A DNA stretch of 23,906 bases from a virus: IMG/VR virus record IMGVR_UViG_3300025769_000843, positions 1 to 23,906 of that record; one strand, given 5' to 3'. The notes under the pieces were generated by a model. It saw nothing but the letters and a program-made list of their open reading frames with translations, had not been told where the DNA came from and made no database searches. Position numbers and translations under genes: made by a program. Of this stretch, positions 1-7,919 are shown piece after piece. Each line of letters begins with the position of its first letter. Position 1 is the first letter of the stretch.

Positions 1-1
1 A

Positions 2-976
2 CAAGCTGTAACAGAGGACGGGAGTCAATCTGTATCTGTTACAGGTCTGTCCGCCTCGACCACATACTACCTACACTACTACTACGTAGACGTAGTTGAT
101 AGCGGTTCTAATATAGAAGTAAGTTCCTCTTTCACCACCGACGGTGGGGGTGGCGGAACCACAGTAAATGCTACTTCTGATGCACTTACTCTGTCGGAAT
201 TGGCAGCATCTGTAAACGCAGCCACTGCTATATCCGCTGCCGTAGATGCCCTGACACTGACAGAACATAACGCCTCTGTTAATTCTGGTACAACCATAGC
301 TGCTGCTGTAGACTCTCTGACTTTAGCAGAGCATACTACATCAGTTAACGCTGCTATAAATATATCTGCGACCTCGGACGGTCTCACGGTAACTGAATTC
401 GCAGCAAGTCTAGACAACGCTACTAACATAGAAGCTACGTCAGATGGGTTAACCTTAACTAACTATGCTGCTGATATAAATGCAGCTACCGGGATAACCG
501 CAGCGGTTGATGCTCTTACTGTTGGAGAGTACACAGCCACTATAACTTTTGGTACTACTATTAGTTCTGCTGTTGATGCTCTTTCATTAACAGAGTATAA
601 CGGAACTATAGTCTACGATGTTGGAATATCTGCCACAACAGATGCGCTGACTCTAACTCCTCGTAACGCTACCGTTGCTCTTAACGTCCCGCAGCCCGGC
701 GGTGTATTTAATATAGTTCACGAGTTCCCCACTGGGAGCACTGTTACTATAGCCGTATACGATCCACTTACCGGAGATGCAGTCTCTATCAATAGTAGCT
801 GTGCTGAGATAGGTTCCACGGGACTATTTATATGGTCAGACGAGAAAATAACCACTCCACCTTCTTTGTATAAAGAGTATGCATACCAAATGACAGACTC
901 ACTTACTACGGAATCTGGAGTCTTTAAAGTTAACACATTGCAGTTTGAAGATCTAATCGTAGCTGCTGAAATTTAA
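2..976 (+). CDS. Repeat-rich virion fibre/decoration protein (5' partial)
   Basis: The reading frame is open from the left edge, so the N-terminus is outside the window; the TTG at 200 is internal. The first ~50 residues look like the end of a fibronectin III/Ig-like beta sandwich (GLSASTTYY, then SSSFTT) followed by a GGGGG linker. Then come eight tandem 22-residue units (nt 158-685) built around [AT][TV]D[AGS]LTLTE, followed by a ~95-residue non-repetitive C-terminal domain starting near PQPGG. Tandem beta-type repeats between Ig-like and globular domains are typical of surface-exposed phage fibres or decoration proteins. It is upstream of tail-closure genes and transcribed with them. The structural role is an inference; no enzymatic motif is visible. 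Confidence 0.75.
   Translation, partial: QAVTEDGSQSVSVTGLSASTTYYLHYYYVDVVDSGSNIEVSSSFTTDGGGGGTTVNATSDALTLSELAASVNAATAISAAVDALTLTEHNASVNSGTTIAAAVDSLTLAEHTTSVNAAINISATSDGLTVTEFAASLDNATNIEATSDGLTLTNYAADINAATGITAAVDALTVGEYTATITFGTTISSAVDALSLTEYNGTIVYDVGISATTDALTLTPRNATVALNVPQPGGVFNIVHEFPTGSTVTIAVYDPLTGDAVSINSSCAEIGSTGLFIWSDEKITTPPSLYKEYAYQMTDSLTTESGVFKVNTLQFEDLIVAAEI
158..685 (+). repeat. Eight tandem 66-nt (22-residue) coding repeats
   Basis: Eight in-phase units of exactly 22 codons. Conserved positions are S/A-x-x-D-A/G/S-L-T-L/V in the middle and a variable 'NAA T-x-I' joint. Units share amino-acid pattern but differ at many synonymous sites (compare 224-289 with 290-355), so the array is old and held by protein-level selection rather than a recent DNA duplication. 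Confidence 0.85.
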
Positions 977-990
977 TATAGGATTAAACA

Positions 991-1281
991 ATGAATGGAT
1001 CAAGCAAGAACTCAGGTGATCTAGGCGTAACGGCTGGAGACACTCTGCACACAGGTAAGGCATTCCTTACTGGCGTTAGCATCAGTGCTGCCGCTGCTGA
1101 CGTAGTAGTGACCATCTATGATAACACTGCGGCATCTGGAACAGTTGTACTCAAATACACCTTGGACATCTCTGTCGATGGCCTGAGTACCTATGTGCAT
1201 TTACCTCATGTACGATGTGATACAGGCCTCACCGCTGTAGTCACAGGTACTGGTGCTGTCGTAATGGTACACTATAAGTAA
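991..1281 (+). CDS. Small hypothetical virion protein (96 aa)
   Basis: A 96-residue protein rich in Val, Thr, Ala and Gly with alternating hydrophobic pattern (VVVTIYDNTAASG, LKYTLDISVDG, TAVVTGTGAVVMVHY), consistent with an all-beta sandwich. There is no signal peptide or membrane segment. AGGA lies a few bases before the ATG, 14 nt after the preceding gene. Its stop overlaps the next start by one base (TAATG). Its position among tail and fibre genes suggests a small virion or decoration protein. I do not recognise a named family, so the function is inferred only from composition and context. Confidence 0.7.
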   Translation: MNGSSKNSGDLGVTAGDTLHTGKAFLTGVSISAAAADVVVTIYDNTAASGTVVLKYTLDISVDGLSTYVHLPHVRCDTGLTAVVTGTGAVVMVHYK

Positions 1282-1559
1282 TGTCCTTATCACCTCCTCC
1301 TGCTACAGAGCTCTCATTTGGGTTCCGCTGGATGCAGTGGCTGTATGAAGTTTATAAATGCTCTAGAAATAATGAGCTGAGAGTGGCCACTACAGCACAA
1401 CTAACAGACGCTGCTGATCCAGTAAATGTAGATGGAAGAAAAGTAGCAGGGTATCCTGTATACAATACTACTACCAGTAAACCAGTATGGGCAGACGGAG
1501 CCGGAGCTACTGACGTCTGGGTAGAAGCTGATGGAACAACTGAGCACACACCTTCGTAG
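1281..1559 (+). CDS. Small hypothetical virion-associated protein (92 aa)
   Basis: The start overlaps the previous stop (TAATG at 1279-1283), which implies translational coupling. The N-terminal half is helical with aromatics (FRWMQWLYEVYKCSRNNE). The C-terminal half contains GYPVYNTTTSKPVW followed by DVWVEADG, a pattern seen in many phage tail or neck-fibre proteins (V[YF][ND]TTxxKPVxxDG). No catalytic motif is visible. A minor structural component is likely from composition and neighbours; the exact role is unknown. Confidence 0.65.
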   Translation: MSLSPPPATELSFGFRWMQWLYEVYKCSRNNELRVATTAQLTDAADPVNVDGRKVAGYPVYNTTTSKPVWADGAGATDVWVEADGTTEHTPS

Positions 1560-1567
1560 GAGCAAAT

Positions 1568-1837
1568 ATGTCTAAAGGACACGGACTTAGTCCCGGGTAT
1601 AGAGCAGGAGACAACTGGATAACCTGCCAGCGTTGTGGGTTTGAGCGCAGGGCATCCCAGATAGCTGAAGAATGGAACGGACTAGAGGTCTGTAAGGATA
1701 CGTGCTTTGAGACTAGGCACCCGCAGGATTTCCTCCGAGTAAAGGAAGAGAGGATTACACCTGCTCGTACTGGCTACCAAGTTGACTTGGATGCTAGTGC
1801 AGTTGATATTAATGGCGACCCAATAGGATTAGCATAA
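1568..1837 (+). CDS. Zinc-ribbon-like small virion-region protein (89 aa)
   Basis: The protein begins MSKGHGLSPGYRAGDNW and carries two cysteine pairs: CQRC near residues 20-23 and CKDTC near residues 42-46, spaced as in a treble-clef or zinc-ribbon site. RHPQDFLR follows the second pair. Short proteins with this Cys layout plus H-P-x-D motif are common next to head-tail joining genes in podoviruses. AGGAG lies a few bases before the ATG, and the stop overlaps the next ATG by one base (TAATG). Zinc binding is inferred from the motif; its role, perhaps in virion assembly, is not established. Confidence 0.65.
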   Translation: MSKGHGLSPGYRAGDNWITCQRCGFERRASQIAEEWNGLEVCKDTCFETRHPQDFLRVKEERITPARTGYQVDLDASAVDINGDPIGLA

Positions 1838-2538
1838 TGGCCTTTACTACTTCAGATGATCACAAACTAACAGCTACTGACATAATCACAGAGGCTCTTG
1901 AGATCTGTGCGGTACTAGAGGAAGGAGAAGAACCTTCTACTAATGCTACTACCACAGCCTTGCGAAGCTTGAACAACCTGATTAAACTGTGGAGCACAGA
2001 CAACCAGATCTTTGCTCAAGACGAGTACACTCTTGATCTGGTGGCATCTACGGCATCCTATCAGCTAGACTCTGGTAACGTAGGATATATACCTAACAAG
2101 ATTCGTAACGCTACTCTGGTTCACAGCACTAATGATACAGAGATTCCACTGAAGCCTCTGACACAAGAGGAGTGGTATGCTCTGACAGACAAGACTACTG
2201 AAGGCATCCCTACCCAGTACTTCCAGAAGCGCAACCCCGTGGGTGTCGCTACTGACCTGTACTTGTGGCCGGTGCCTAGTGATACAACCTACGATCTCAA
2301 ACTGTGGCTCCAGTATCCTATCAGAGATGTTGATGCCGGTACGGATGATCTGTGGTTCACACAGGAATGGTATCTGGCCCTCTCTTTTGAATTAGCTTAT
2401 ATCCTGTCCTTTAAGTACGGTGTACAAGGAGCGGAACGGGATAGAATTAAAATAGCGGCTGATGACTATTACGATACGGCTTCTTCCTACGACACAGATG
2501 GATCTGTCTACTTCCAACCGGAGAGTATGAATGGCTAG
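1837..2538 (+). CDS. P22 gp4-like packaged-DNA stabilisation / head-completion protein
   Basis: A 233-residue protein whose N-terminal half matches the pattern of P22 gp4-type tail accessory factors: TATDIITEALEICAVL, then ALRSLNNLIKLW and a beta stretch with YTLDLVASTASYQL. In P22 the family binds under the portal ring after DNA packaging and forms the first tail segment. It is longer than P22 gp4 (about 166 residues), as many environmental homologues are. It is followed, with an 8-nt overlap, by a gp10-like gene, the order expected for portal-proximal tail genes. The assignment is by recognised pattern and synteny, without alignment. Confidence 0.78.
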   Translation: MAFTTSDDHKLTATDIITEALEICAVLEEGEEPSTNATTTALRSLNNLIKLWSTDNQIFAQDEYTLDLVASTASYQLDSGNVGYIPNKIRNATLVHSTNDTEIPLKPLTQEEWYALTDKTTEGIPTQYFQKRNPVGVATDLYLWPVPSDTTYDLKLWLQYPIRDVDAGTDDLWFTQEWYLALSFELAYILSFKYGVQGAERDRIKIAADDYYDTASSYDTDGSVYFQPESMNG

Positions 2539-4075
2539 TCCCCCTAGACTACCAGCAACAGTGGACTATAGGATTAACTCTATGTCCGGATACACTGTAG
2601 ACGAGTTAGAGTCTGGGATGACTAATGCTGTAGTAGAGAACTATGGAACACAGAGACAGGTCTACGCCACACAGCGTCCCTCTATAACTGTTACCGAGCT
2701 TGCCGCAGCCTCAGTCACCGACGCACGTGGCCGAGCAGTGTACCATTGGACCGAAGGCGATGCTATCTATATGGTCAACAACACTGACCTATACAAAGGG
2801 AACTATGGGACTAGTATCTCTTCTGCTATAACAGCCGGTACAAATCCCTGTACATTCCTAGAGCTGGATGATAAGCTGGTTCTTCTTGACTCCACGGGAG
2901 ACAAAGGATGGCAGATAGAGACTGATGATACTGTTACAGAGATTACAGACACTAATTTCCCTCCTAAAGACACTCCCGCTGTATCTTTAGCTTACGGGGG
3001 AGCCGTGCTTAATGGATACTTATTTGTCTTAGGGACTAATGGAACTGTCTATAATTCAGATAATGGTAGTGTTACCTCATGGACAGGAACTAGCTTTATT
3101 ACTGCGGAACGTGACTATGATGGTGGCCAATATCTGGGTAAGCACCACGATCACATTGCGGTACTAGGAACAAAGACTATAGAATTTTTCTACGATGCGG
3201 GCAACGCTACTGGCTCTCCCCTAGCTAGACGACAGGACATTATGTACAACGTAGGTTGTGCTGATGGCGCTGCCGTGTGGCAGGATGGCGACACTATCTA
3301 TTTTATAGGAGTGGACAACACTGGTGCTTATGCTGCTTACGTTTTAGATAATTTTAGACTGGAGAAGGTAGAGAACTCAACCATCAATGCCTTCTTTACC
3401 CAAGCAGGTATAACCCAAGGAGCAGGTATGGTAGGAGCAGGGCTCTCTGCTTTTGGTCACAAATATTTTATAGTGACTGTACATACTACTCCTGATGATA
3501 TCTTGCCTGCAATCTCTCTGTGCTACGACCTAACAACAAAGCTATGGAGTGAGTGGTCTACTCTCTCTGGAGCAGGGCTTGCGTTTCCCCTGATGTCTTG
3601 GACACTGCGTTCCGGTGCTAGTGAGGGACGAGCAGGGGAAGGTATTATGTCTAATGGAGACCTAGTAAGAATCCGAGCGGACATGTTCCCTATTGACGTT
3701 ACTGGCACTGATCCCTACTTCGTTCCCGGTTATTACGTTGATGATGACTACTACAATAATTTAGACGGAAGAACAGACAATATAGAGTTTAAGGTTAGGT
3801 TTGGCCAAGAAGACATGGGTATATCCAATTATAAATTCTGTCATAGTGTCCTTCCAGTGGCCACAAAAACTCCATCCTCCCAGACAGTTACAATTAAATG
3901 GTCTGATGAAGATAATCAAAGTTTTACGACCGGTAGAACTTTAGACTCTTCTACTAGGAGTAGAGTTAGACGAGCAGGAGAGTATGCCCGTAGGAACTAT
4001 GAACTACTTTACTCTGGATCAGAGGCTTATAGATTAGAAGGCCTTGAGCAAGAACTAACATTAGGAAGGAAATAA
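2531..4075 (+). CDS. P22 gp10-like packaged-DNA stabilisation (tail hub) protein
   Basis: This 514-residue protein resembles P22 gp10 (about 470 residues), which binds below gp4 to plug the portal and hold the tail needle. Visible features are the gp10-like opening (RLPATVDYRINSMSGYTVDE), then many short beta strands with W-x-G/D turns suggestive of a beta-propeller-like core, for example AVYHWTEGDAIYMVN near residue 70 and GAVWQDGDTIYFIG near residue 250. The start ATG overlaps the gp4-like stop by 8 nt. It ends 3 nt before the tail-fibre-like gene. Synteny with gp4 supports the call. Confidence 0.75.
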   Translation: MASPPRLPATVDYRINSMSGYTVDELESGMTNAVVENYGTQRQVYATQRPSITVTELAAASVTDARGRAVYHWTEGDAIYMVNNTDLYKGNYGTSISSAITAGTNPCTFLELDDKLVLLDSTGDKGWQIETDDTVTEITDTNFPPKDTPAVSLAYGGAVLNGYLFVLGTNGTVYNSDNGSVTSWTGTSFITAERDYDGGQYLGKHHDHIAVLGTKTIEFFYDAGNATGSPLARRQDIMYNVGCADGAAVWQDGDTIYFIGVDNTGAYAAYVLDNFRLEKVENSTINAFFTQAGITQGAGMVGAGLSAFGHKYFIVTVHTTPDDILPAISLCYDLTTKLWSEWSTLSGAGLAFPLMSWTLRSGASEGRAGEGIMSNGDLVRIRADMFPIDVTGTDPYFVPGYYVDDDYYNNLDGRTDNIEFKVRFGQEDMGISNYKFCHSVLPVATKTPSSQTVTIKWSDEDNQSFTTGRTLDSSTRSRVRRAGEYARRNYELLYSGSEAYRLEGLEQELTLGRK

Positions 4076-4078
4076 TAC

Positions 4079-4879
4079 ATGCCTACTTTAAGAACACGAG
4101 CAGCTAAGGGCAGCTCTCTTACACACACAGAGGGAGACACAAACCTCAAGAAACAAGTAACTGCCAAGACTACTACGTATCAAGTAACGGTAGCTGATAA
4201 CAGAGATACCATTGAGTGTTCTCATGCCACTGTTGATTTCACAGTCACGCTTCCTACCGTTGCTAACGCAGCGGCGGCAGAGACTGGGGATTTTGAGGTA
4301 ACAATAACTAATATTAATGCCGCTACTATATCTGTAGATGGGTCAGGATCTGAGACTATTGATGGCTCCGCCAGCGCCATTGAGTTGGCACAGTGGGAGT
4401 CTATAACGGTACGACTAAATGCAGCGCAGACTGGATGGAAATCTATATCTAACTACTCCTCCGGTGCTATAGCAGAGACCACGGGTACTTGGACTCCTGT
4501 GGTTAGCGATGGTACAAATGATTGTACTACTGTTAACCAATCGGGAACCTATGTCAGGATAGGCTCTATGGTATTTGTCTCCTTGCATTTTACTATAAAT
4601 AGCACGGCCAGTGCTTCGGGAGCGGCTAGAATTACTGGTCTTCCCTACACTTCTGCCAACACCAGCGCACAGCATGACTTCGCCCTCAGTGTTGGGGAGT
4701 GTGATAGCCTAATAACAGCAGCAGCCGATCCTATGGTTTCTGCTCAAGTAGAGGCTAACACTTCCTATATTACGTTACATCTTTGGGATGCTGGAGCTAC
4801 TGGTACTACTCCAATGACTATTGCAGAGATTAGCAATGGTGGTGATATGAAGATTTCAGGCTGGTATGAAGCAGCATAG
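4079..4879 (+). CDS. Tail-fibre / receptor-binding-like protein (266 aa)
   Basis: Residues 1-20 carry a pattern common at the start of phage fibre proteins (RTRAAKGSSLTHTEGD). Residues 30-125 form an all-beta module with TIDGSA and a closing GWKSIS typical of fibre-trimer domains. From about residue 136 begins the widely shared distal module GTWTP ... GTYVRIG followed by GLPY near residue 188. Such domains contact host surface glycans or proteins in known fibres. There is a purine-rich Shine-Dalgarno (GGAAGGA) before the ATG. In P22-like order a tail needle or fibre would sit here; which of these it is cannot be decided by eye. No endosialidase or lyase motif was seen. Confidence 0.72.
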   Translation: MPTLRTRAAKGSSLTHTEGDTNLKKQVTAKTTTYQVTVADNRDTIECSHATVDFTVTLPTVANAAAAETGDFEVTITNINAATISVDGSGSETIDGSASAIELAQWESITVRLNAAQTGWKSISNYSSGAIAETTGTWTPVVSDGTNDCTTVNQSGTYVRIGSMVFVSLHFTINSTASASGAARITGLPYTSANTSAQHDFALSVGECDSLITAAADPMVSAQVEANTSYITLHLWDAGATGTTPMTIAEISNGGDMKISGWYEAA

Positions 4880-4912
4880 CAACTGCACCTACAACTTTAA
4901 AGGGAATAAAAA

Positions 4913-5488
4913 ATGAGTGATTGGTGGGATGAATGGGGTGAAGATCTCTTTGGTGTTGGAGTAGACTTGTGGAACCAGCAGAGTTCCTCAGATGCTATTG
5001 ATAGCTCACGAGATGATTTAGAGCAGGGATTTCAGAGGCAGAACCCGTGGTCTGTGTATCAGCCTATGATGGGTGCTGGTCTTATGAATCTATTGTCCGA
5101 TCCCGGACAGGTGGTTAATACTCCGGGCTATCAGTTCGCTTATGACCAAGGACTGCAAAGTCTCTTCGCTAAGCAAGCTGCTACTGGTAATCGATTCTCT
5201 GGTGGTGCGATGGTAGACACTATGAAGTTTGGTCAAGGACTGGCTTCACAGATGTATAACCAAGAGGCCAATCGCTACGCACAACTCTCTGGAGCTATGC
5301 AACCCATCCAAGGGGGTAATACTTTGGGACAGAACAACTCTGCTCTAACACAACAGCAGTCCTATAACCAAGGATACTTCTGGAACAACTTATTTAATAC
5401 TGCCACTAGTGCGTTCAACCCTACCTCAACTGGTAGCGGTGGAGACCCCTATGGTGGGTACACAGGTGCGACAGCCGGAGGACGGTAA
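4913..5488 (+). CDS. P22 gp7-like DNA-transfer / internal virion protein (191 aa)
   Basis: The protein is Gln/Asn/Gly-rich. It carries a layout typical of gp7-like ejection proteins of environmental podoviruses: a helical N-terminus rich in Asp and Gln, PWSVYQPMMGAG near residues 45-56, then PGYQFAYDQGLQSL near 71-84 and RFSGGAMVDTMKFGQ near 94-108, ending in a Gly/Ser-rich tail. Proteins of this type are packed in the virion and ejected with DNA to help form the trans-envelope channel. AAGGGAA precedes the ATG. It opens a four-gene block of probable internal proteins. The family call is from pattern and position. Confidence 0.68.
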   Translation: MSDWWDEWGEDLFGVGVDLWNQQSSSDAIDSSRDDLEQGFQRQNPWSVYQPMMGAGLMNLLSDPGQVVNTPGYQFAYDQGLQSLFAKQAATGNRFSGGAMVDTMKFGQGLASQMYNQEANRYAQLSGAMQPIQGGNTLGQNNSALTQQQSYNQGYFWNNLFNTATSAFNPTSTGSGGDPYGGYTGATAGGR

Positions 5489-5489
5489 C

Positions 5490-6347
5490 ATGCCTGATCC
5501 GTTAGACATACTGAACAGTATTATTACGGGGCAGAACTCAGTAGACCAGTTCTCTCAGGGCACAGATATGCTCAGTGGTTTATTCCCTCCCCGTAGGGAT
5601 GCTAACCTTGCTGGGTCTGGTGCCTATGAGCCTCGGTATAGGGCCGGTACATTTCTTCAGCCCGGACAGAATATGTGGGGCACGGGTGCTAACCTGATGT
5701 CTTTGTTCCAAGGAAGAGGACCCGGCAGCGGCGGAGGTAACACTCCCGGTTGGACTGTGGCTTCTCAGCCTAGACAGTCTACTGGAGATATCGGAACTGG
5801 AGAAGGTGGTGCAATGTCAGAAGGTGCTTCCATGTCTGCGGATATGGGACAGGTAGCCAAGCTTGGTTTAGCTATGCTCATGGGAATGCCGATGCCTATG
5901 ATACTACAGCAGATACCTAAGATACAACTGACTGCCAACAATAATCAAACAACCAATGCAGACACTAGCGGTTTCGGTGGAGCAATGGGAGAGTCCGTTA
6001 CTGAAGGAGCTCAAGGAGCTATAGGTAATGAAGGGCCCGGCCAAAAAACTGGTCCTGATCCAGCGACAACTGGAGCTCCCGTTGGAGAGTCTAAACAAGG
6101 TGCTCCTACTACTAAAACTAAAAAAGATAAACCGGCAACATGGAGTGGTGTGATGCCCGGAGGCAGGCGAGACGGCGCTGTTGCAGACACCAGTGGTTTT
6201 GGAGGTGGTTTCGGTAGAGACTTCACAGGTCCCGCAGTAGGAACCTTGGGTAATGAAAGTCCCGGCATGAAAGCAGGGGGCAACAATTCCTCTTCTGGCG
6301 GAGGATCTTCTGGTACAGGCTCCCCGGGCGATGGACGAGACAGGTAG
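5490..6347 (+). CDS. Gly-rich probable ejection/internal virion protein (285 aa)
   Basis: I chose the ATG at 5490, two bases after the previous stop and behind GGAGG at 5478-5482; the frame is open back to 5409, but that part overlaps the gp7-like gene. The protein is rich in Gly, Ser, Pro and Met, largely low-complexity, with one hydrophobic Met-rich helix around residues 117-145 (KLGLAMLMGMPMPMILQQI) that could enter a membrane. Two imperfect ~32-residue copies starting ADTSGFGG lie at nt ~5959-6054 and ~6184-6279. The hydrophobic helix within a flexible virion protein fits an ejected protein; this is inference. No named family was recognised. Confidence 0.65.
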   Translation: MPDPLDILNSIITGQNSVDQFSQGTDMLSGLFPPRRDANLAGSGAYEPRYRAGTFLQPGQNMWGTGANLMSLFQGRGPGSGGGNTPGWTVASQPRQSTGDIGTGEGGAMSEGASMSADMGQVAKLGLAMLMGMPMPMILQQIPKIQLTANNNQTTNADTSGFGGAMGESVTEGAQGAIGNEGPGQKTGPDPATTGAPVGESKQGAPTTKTKKDKPATWSGVMPGGRRDGAVADTSGFGGGFGRDFTGPAVGTLGNESPGMKAGGNNSSSGGGSSGTGSPGDGRDR

Positions 6348-6378
6348 TGTATAATGAATTTACTTATAGGAAAAACTA

Positions 6379-7917
6379 ATGGCTGATATATTTGGCGTAG
6401 ATCGTCCCACAGGAGCACAGGGTGGCGTAGTAAGGGCTGAGAGAGACCGTAGAGAGTTCCGTGATTCTGATCTTACCTACAGAACTAAACAAGCAGAGTT
6501 CTTTGATTACCTAGACGCTGCTGAGTCTCGTAAAGAAGCTCGTGCTACTAGCATAGCCCAAAATAGATCTCTTCGACGCAGGCTACCTTCTGATGAAGAA
6601 AGGTTCATTGAGACTGCTAAAACCGAGACAGAACAGACATTGTCTGATCGGAGTCTTATAGACACTGAGACTCTGACTCGGAAGAAGGAAGAGGAGACAA
6701 AACAACAGCAGCAAGATAATCAACTCCAACGAGAGAAGAATGCCTCGACCCTTATCGATATGGAACACAATATCAATCGTCAGCGGGCGCATCAGGCAAT
6801 GACTGATATGCAGTACGATGTTGTAAATCGTGCTTACCATTTGTTTGACGAAGGAATACAGGCTGGTCATAAGCCAGAGGTACTTTACGCTTCCGCATAT
6901 GAGATGATCATGAGTGCTTCTGCGGACCAAGAAGCCACCAAGCAATGGTTGAGAGATCAGGGTATTACGGATACACCTGATGAGAAATCTATTAACGCTA
7001 TGGCTAAGCTTGCCTCTTGGGGAGTACACGACTCTGCTACTACTCGTGCGGAACACTTACTAGAAATAGAATGGGACTTTAAGATAAAGCAGCAACTGGC
7101 TAAAGCCTCTGGGGAGGACCCTGCCGATTTACAGTATAAGCCGCCTACTGAAGGAGAGATAACTAGTCTTGGCTTCCAGATGCAAGGAGCTTTAGAGGCT
7201 TTCAGTGGTCTACAAGGAGCCTATGACGACGATAACAATCGCTACACAGGACAGAAACGAGTTGCTTCTGAAACTGTAGGACACTGGGCAGCACAGGCTA
7301 AGATGGACCAGATACAAGGAGCCCGAATAGCCCCAGCACATCTGGAGCAGATGGCAGTGGATATCCTTAAGTTTGGACAGCAAGATATGTTTGAAGATGG
7401 TCTGATGTGGGGATGGTCTAATGGTGGTGATGACTTTGATGGTGCTGCGTTCAAGACTCAGGCTGATGCTGCTTTGTCTATGATGCAGAACTACATCCGA
7501 GGTAATCCTAATTTTACTCCTCAGACTTTAGATTTTGCTCAAGAGTGGAAAGCCAATAAGATGAGGATTATGACTAGTCTTCGTAACTCCCAGAAGAGTG
7601 CAACTCCTACTCCCGATCCTAAAACCAACACTAGTACTAACGCTGCTGATCAAACTGGAAGTAACGCTGGCTCTAGTACTGCTGCTCCTGCTAAGCAGAC
7701 TCCAGCACAGCTCGCTGTTGAGATTGACAATCTGACTAAACAGATTAAAGGAACAAGAGGCAGTGAGCGCAGAGAACTAGTAGCTGAAAGAACCCGACTC
7801 ACTAAGCTGAAGAAAAAGACTAAAGATTCTAAAGCAGTTGGTAATATCATATCAAATACTTTAGGAATAACTTACGGTAACGCAGGCTCTAAAGAAAACG
7901 ACGTAGAAGGATTCTAA
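6379..7917 (+). CDS. Large internal virion (ejection) protein, 512 aa
   Basis: A highly charged, mostly helical protein. Residues ~15-140 are Arg/Glu/Gln-rich with coiled-coil character (KKEEETKQQQQDNQLQREK). The middle has regular helices, and the last ~110 residues hold a Thr/Ala/Ser/Pro linker followed by a basic helical tail (RELVAERTRLTKLKKKTK). There is no signal peptide or membrane helix. Size, composition and position directly before a ~1000-residue protein mirror the T7 gp15-gp16 or P22 gp20-gp16 pairs that are ejected into the host envelope. No lytic transglycosylase motif was seen. The spacing to the next gene is 2 nt. The role is inferred. Confidence 0.65.
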   Translation: MADIFGVDRPTGAQGGVVRAERDRREFRDSDLTYRTKQAEFFDYLDAAESRKEARATSIAQNRSLRRRLPSDEERFIETAKTETEQTLSDRSLIDTETLTRKKEEETKQQQQDNQLQREKNASTLIDMEHNINRQRAHQAMTDMQYDVVNRAYHLFDEGIQAGHKPEVLYASAYEMIMSASADQEATKQWLRDQGITDTPDEKSINAMAKLASWGVHDSATTRAEHLLEIEWDFKIKQQLAKASGEDPADLQYKPPTEGEITSLGFQMQGALEAFSGLQGAYDDDNNRYTGQKRVASETVGHWAAQAKMDQIQGARIAPAHLEQMAVDILKFGQQDMFEDGLMWGWSNGGDDFDGAAFKTQADAALSMMQNYIRGNPNFTPQTLDFAQEWKANKMRIMTSLRNSQKSATPTPDPKTNTSTNAADQTGSNAGSSTAAPAKQTPAQLAVEIDNLTKQIKGTRGSERRELVAERTRLTKLKKKTKDSKAVGNIISNTLGITYGNAGSKENDVEGF

Positions 7918-7919
7918 TA

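Noticed and set aside
158-685. CRISPR-like array
   Set aside because: Regular 66-nt spacing reflects in-frame protein repeats; there are no identical direct repeats with unique spacers and no cas genes.
5409-5489. Upstream extension of the Gly-rich protein
   Set aside because: It runs inside the gp7-like gene; the ATG at 5490 has a good GGAGG and sits directly after the previous stop.
6350-6355. TATAAT before the 512-aa virion protein gene
   Set aside because: No convincing -35 element at 16-18 nt spacing; likely chance in AT-rich DNA.
6011-6418. Pro-rich - strand frame of 135 codons
   Set aside because: It is the complement of the Gly-rich protein (Gly codons read as Pro), so low complexity explains the open frame.
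6583-7056. 157-codon - strand frame inside the 512-residue virion protein gene
   Set aside because: Leu/Ile/Ser-rich mirror of a Glu/Gln/Lys-rich gene; no start signal or context supports it.
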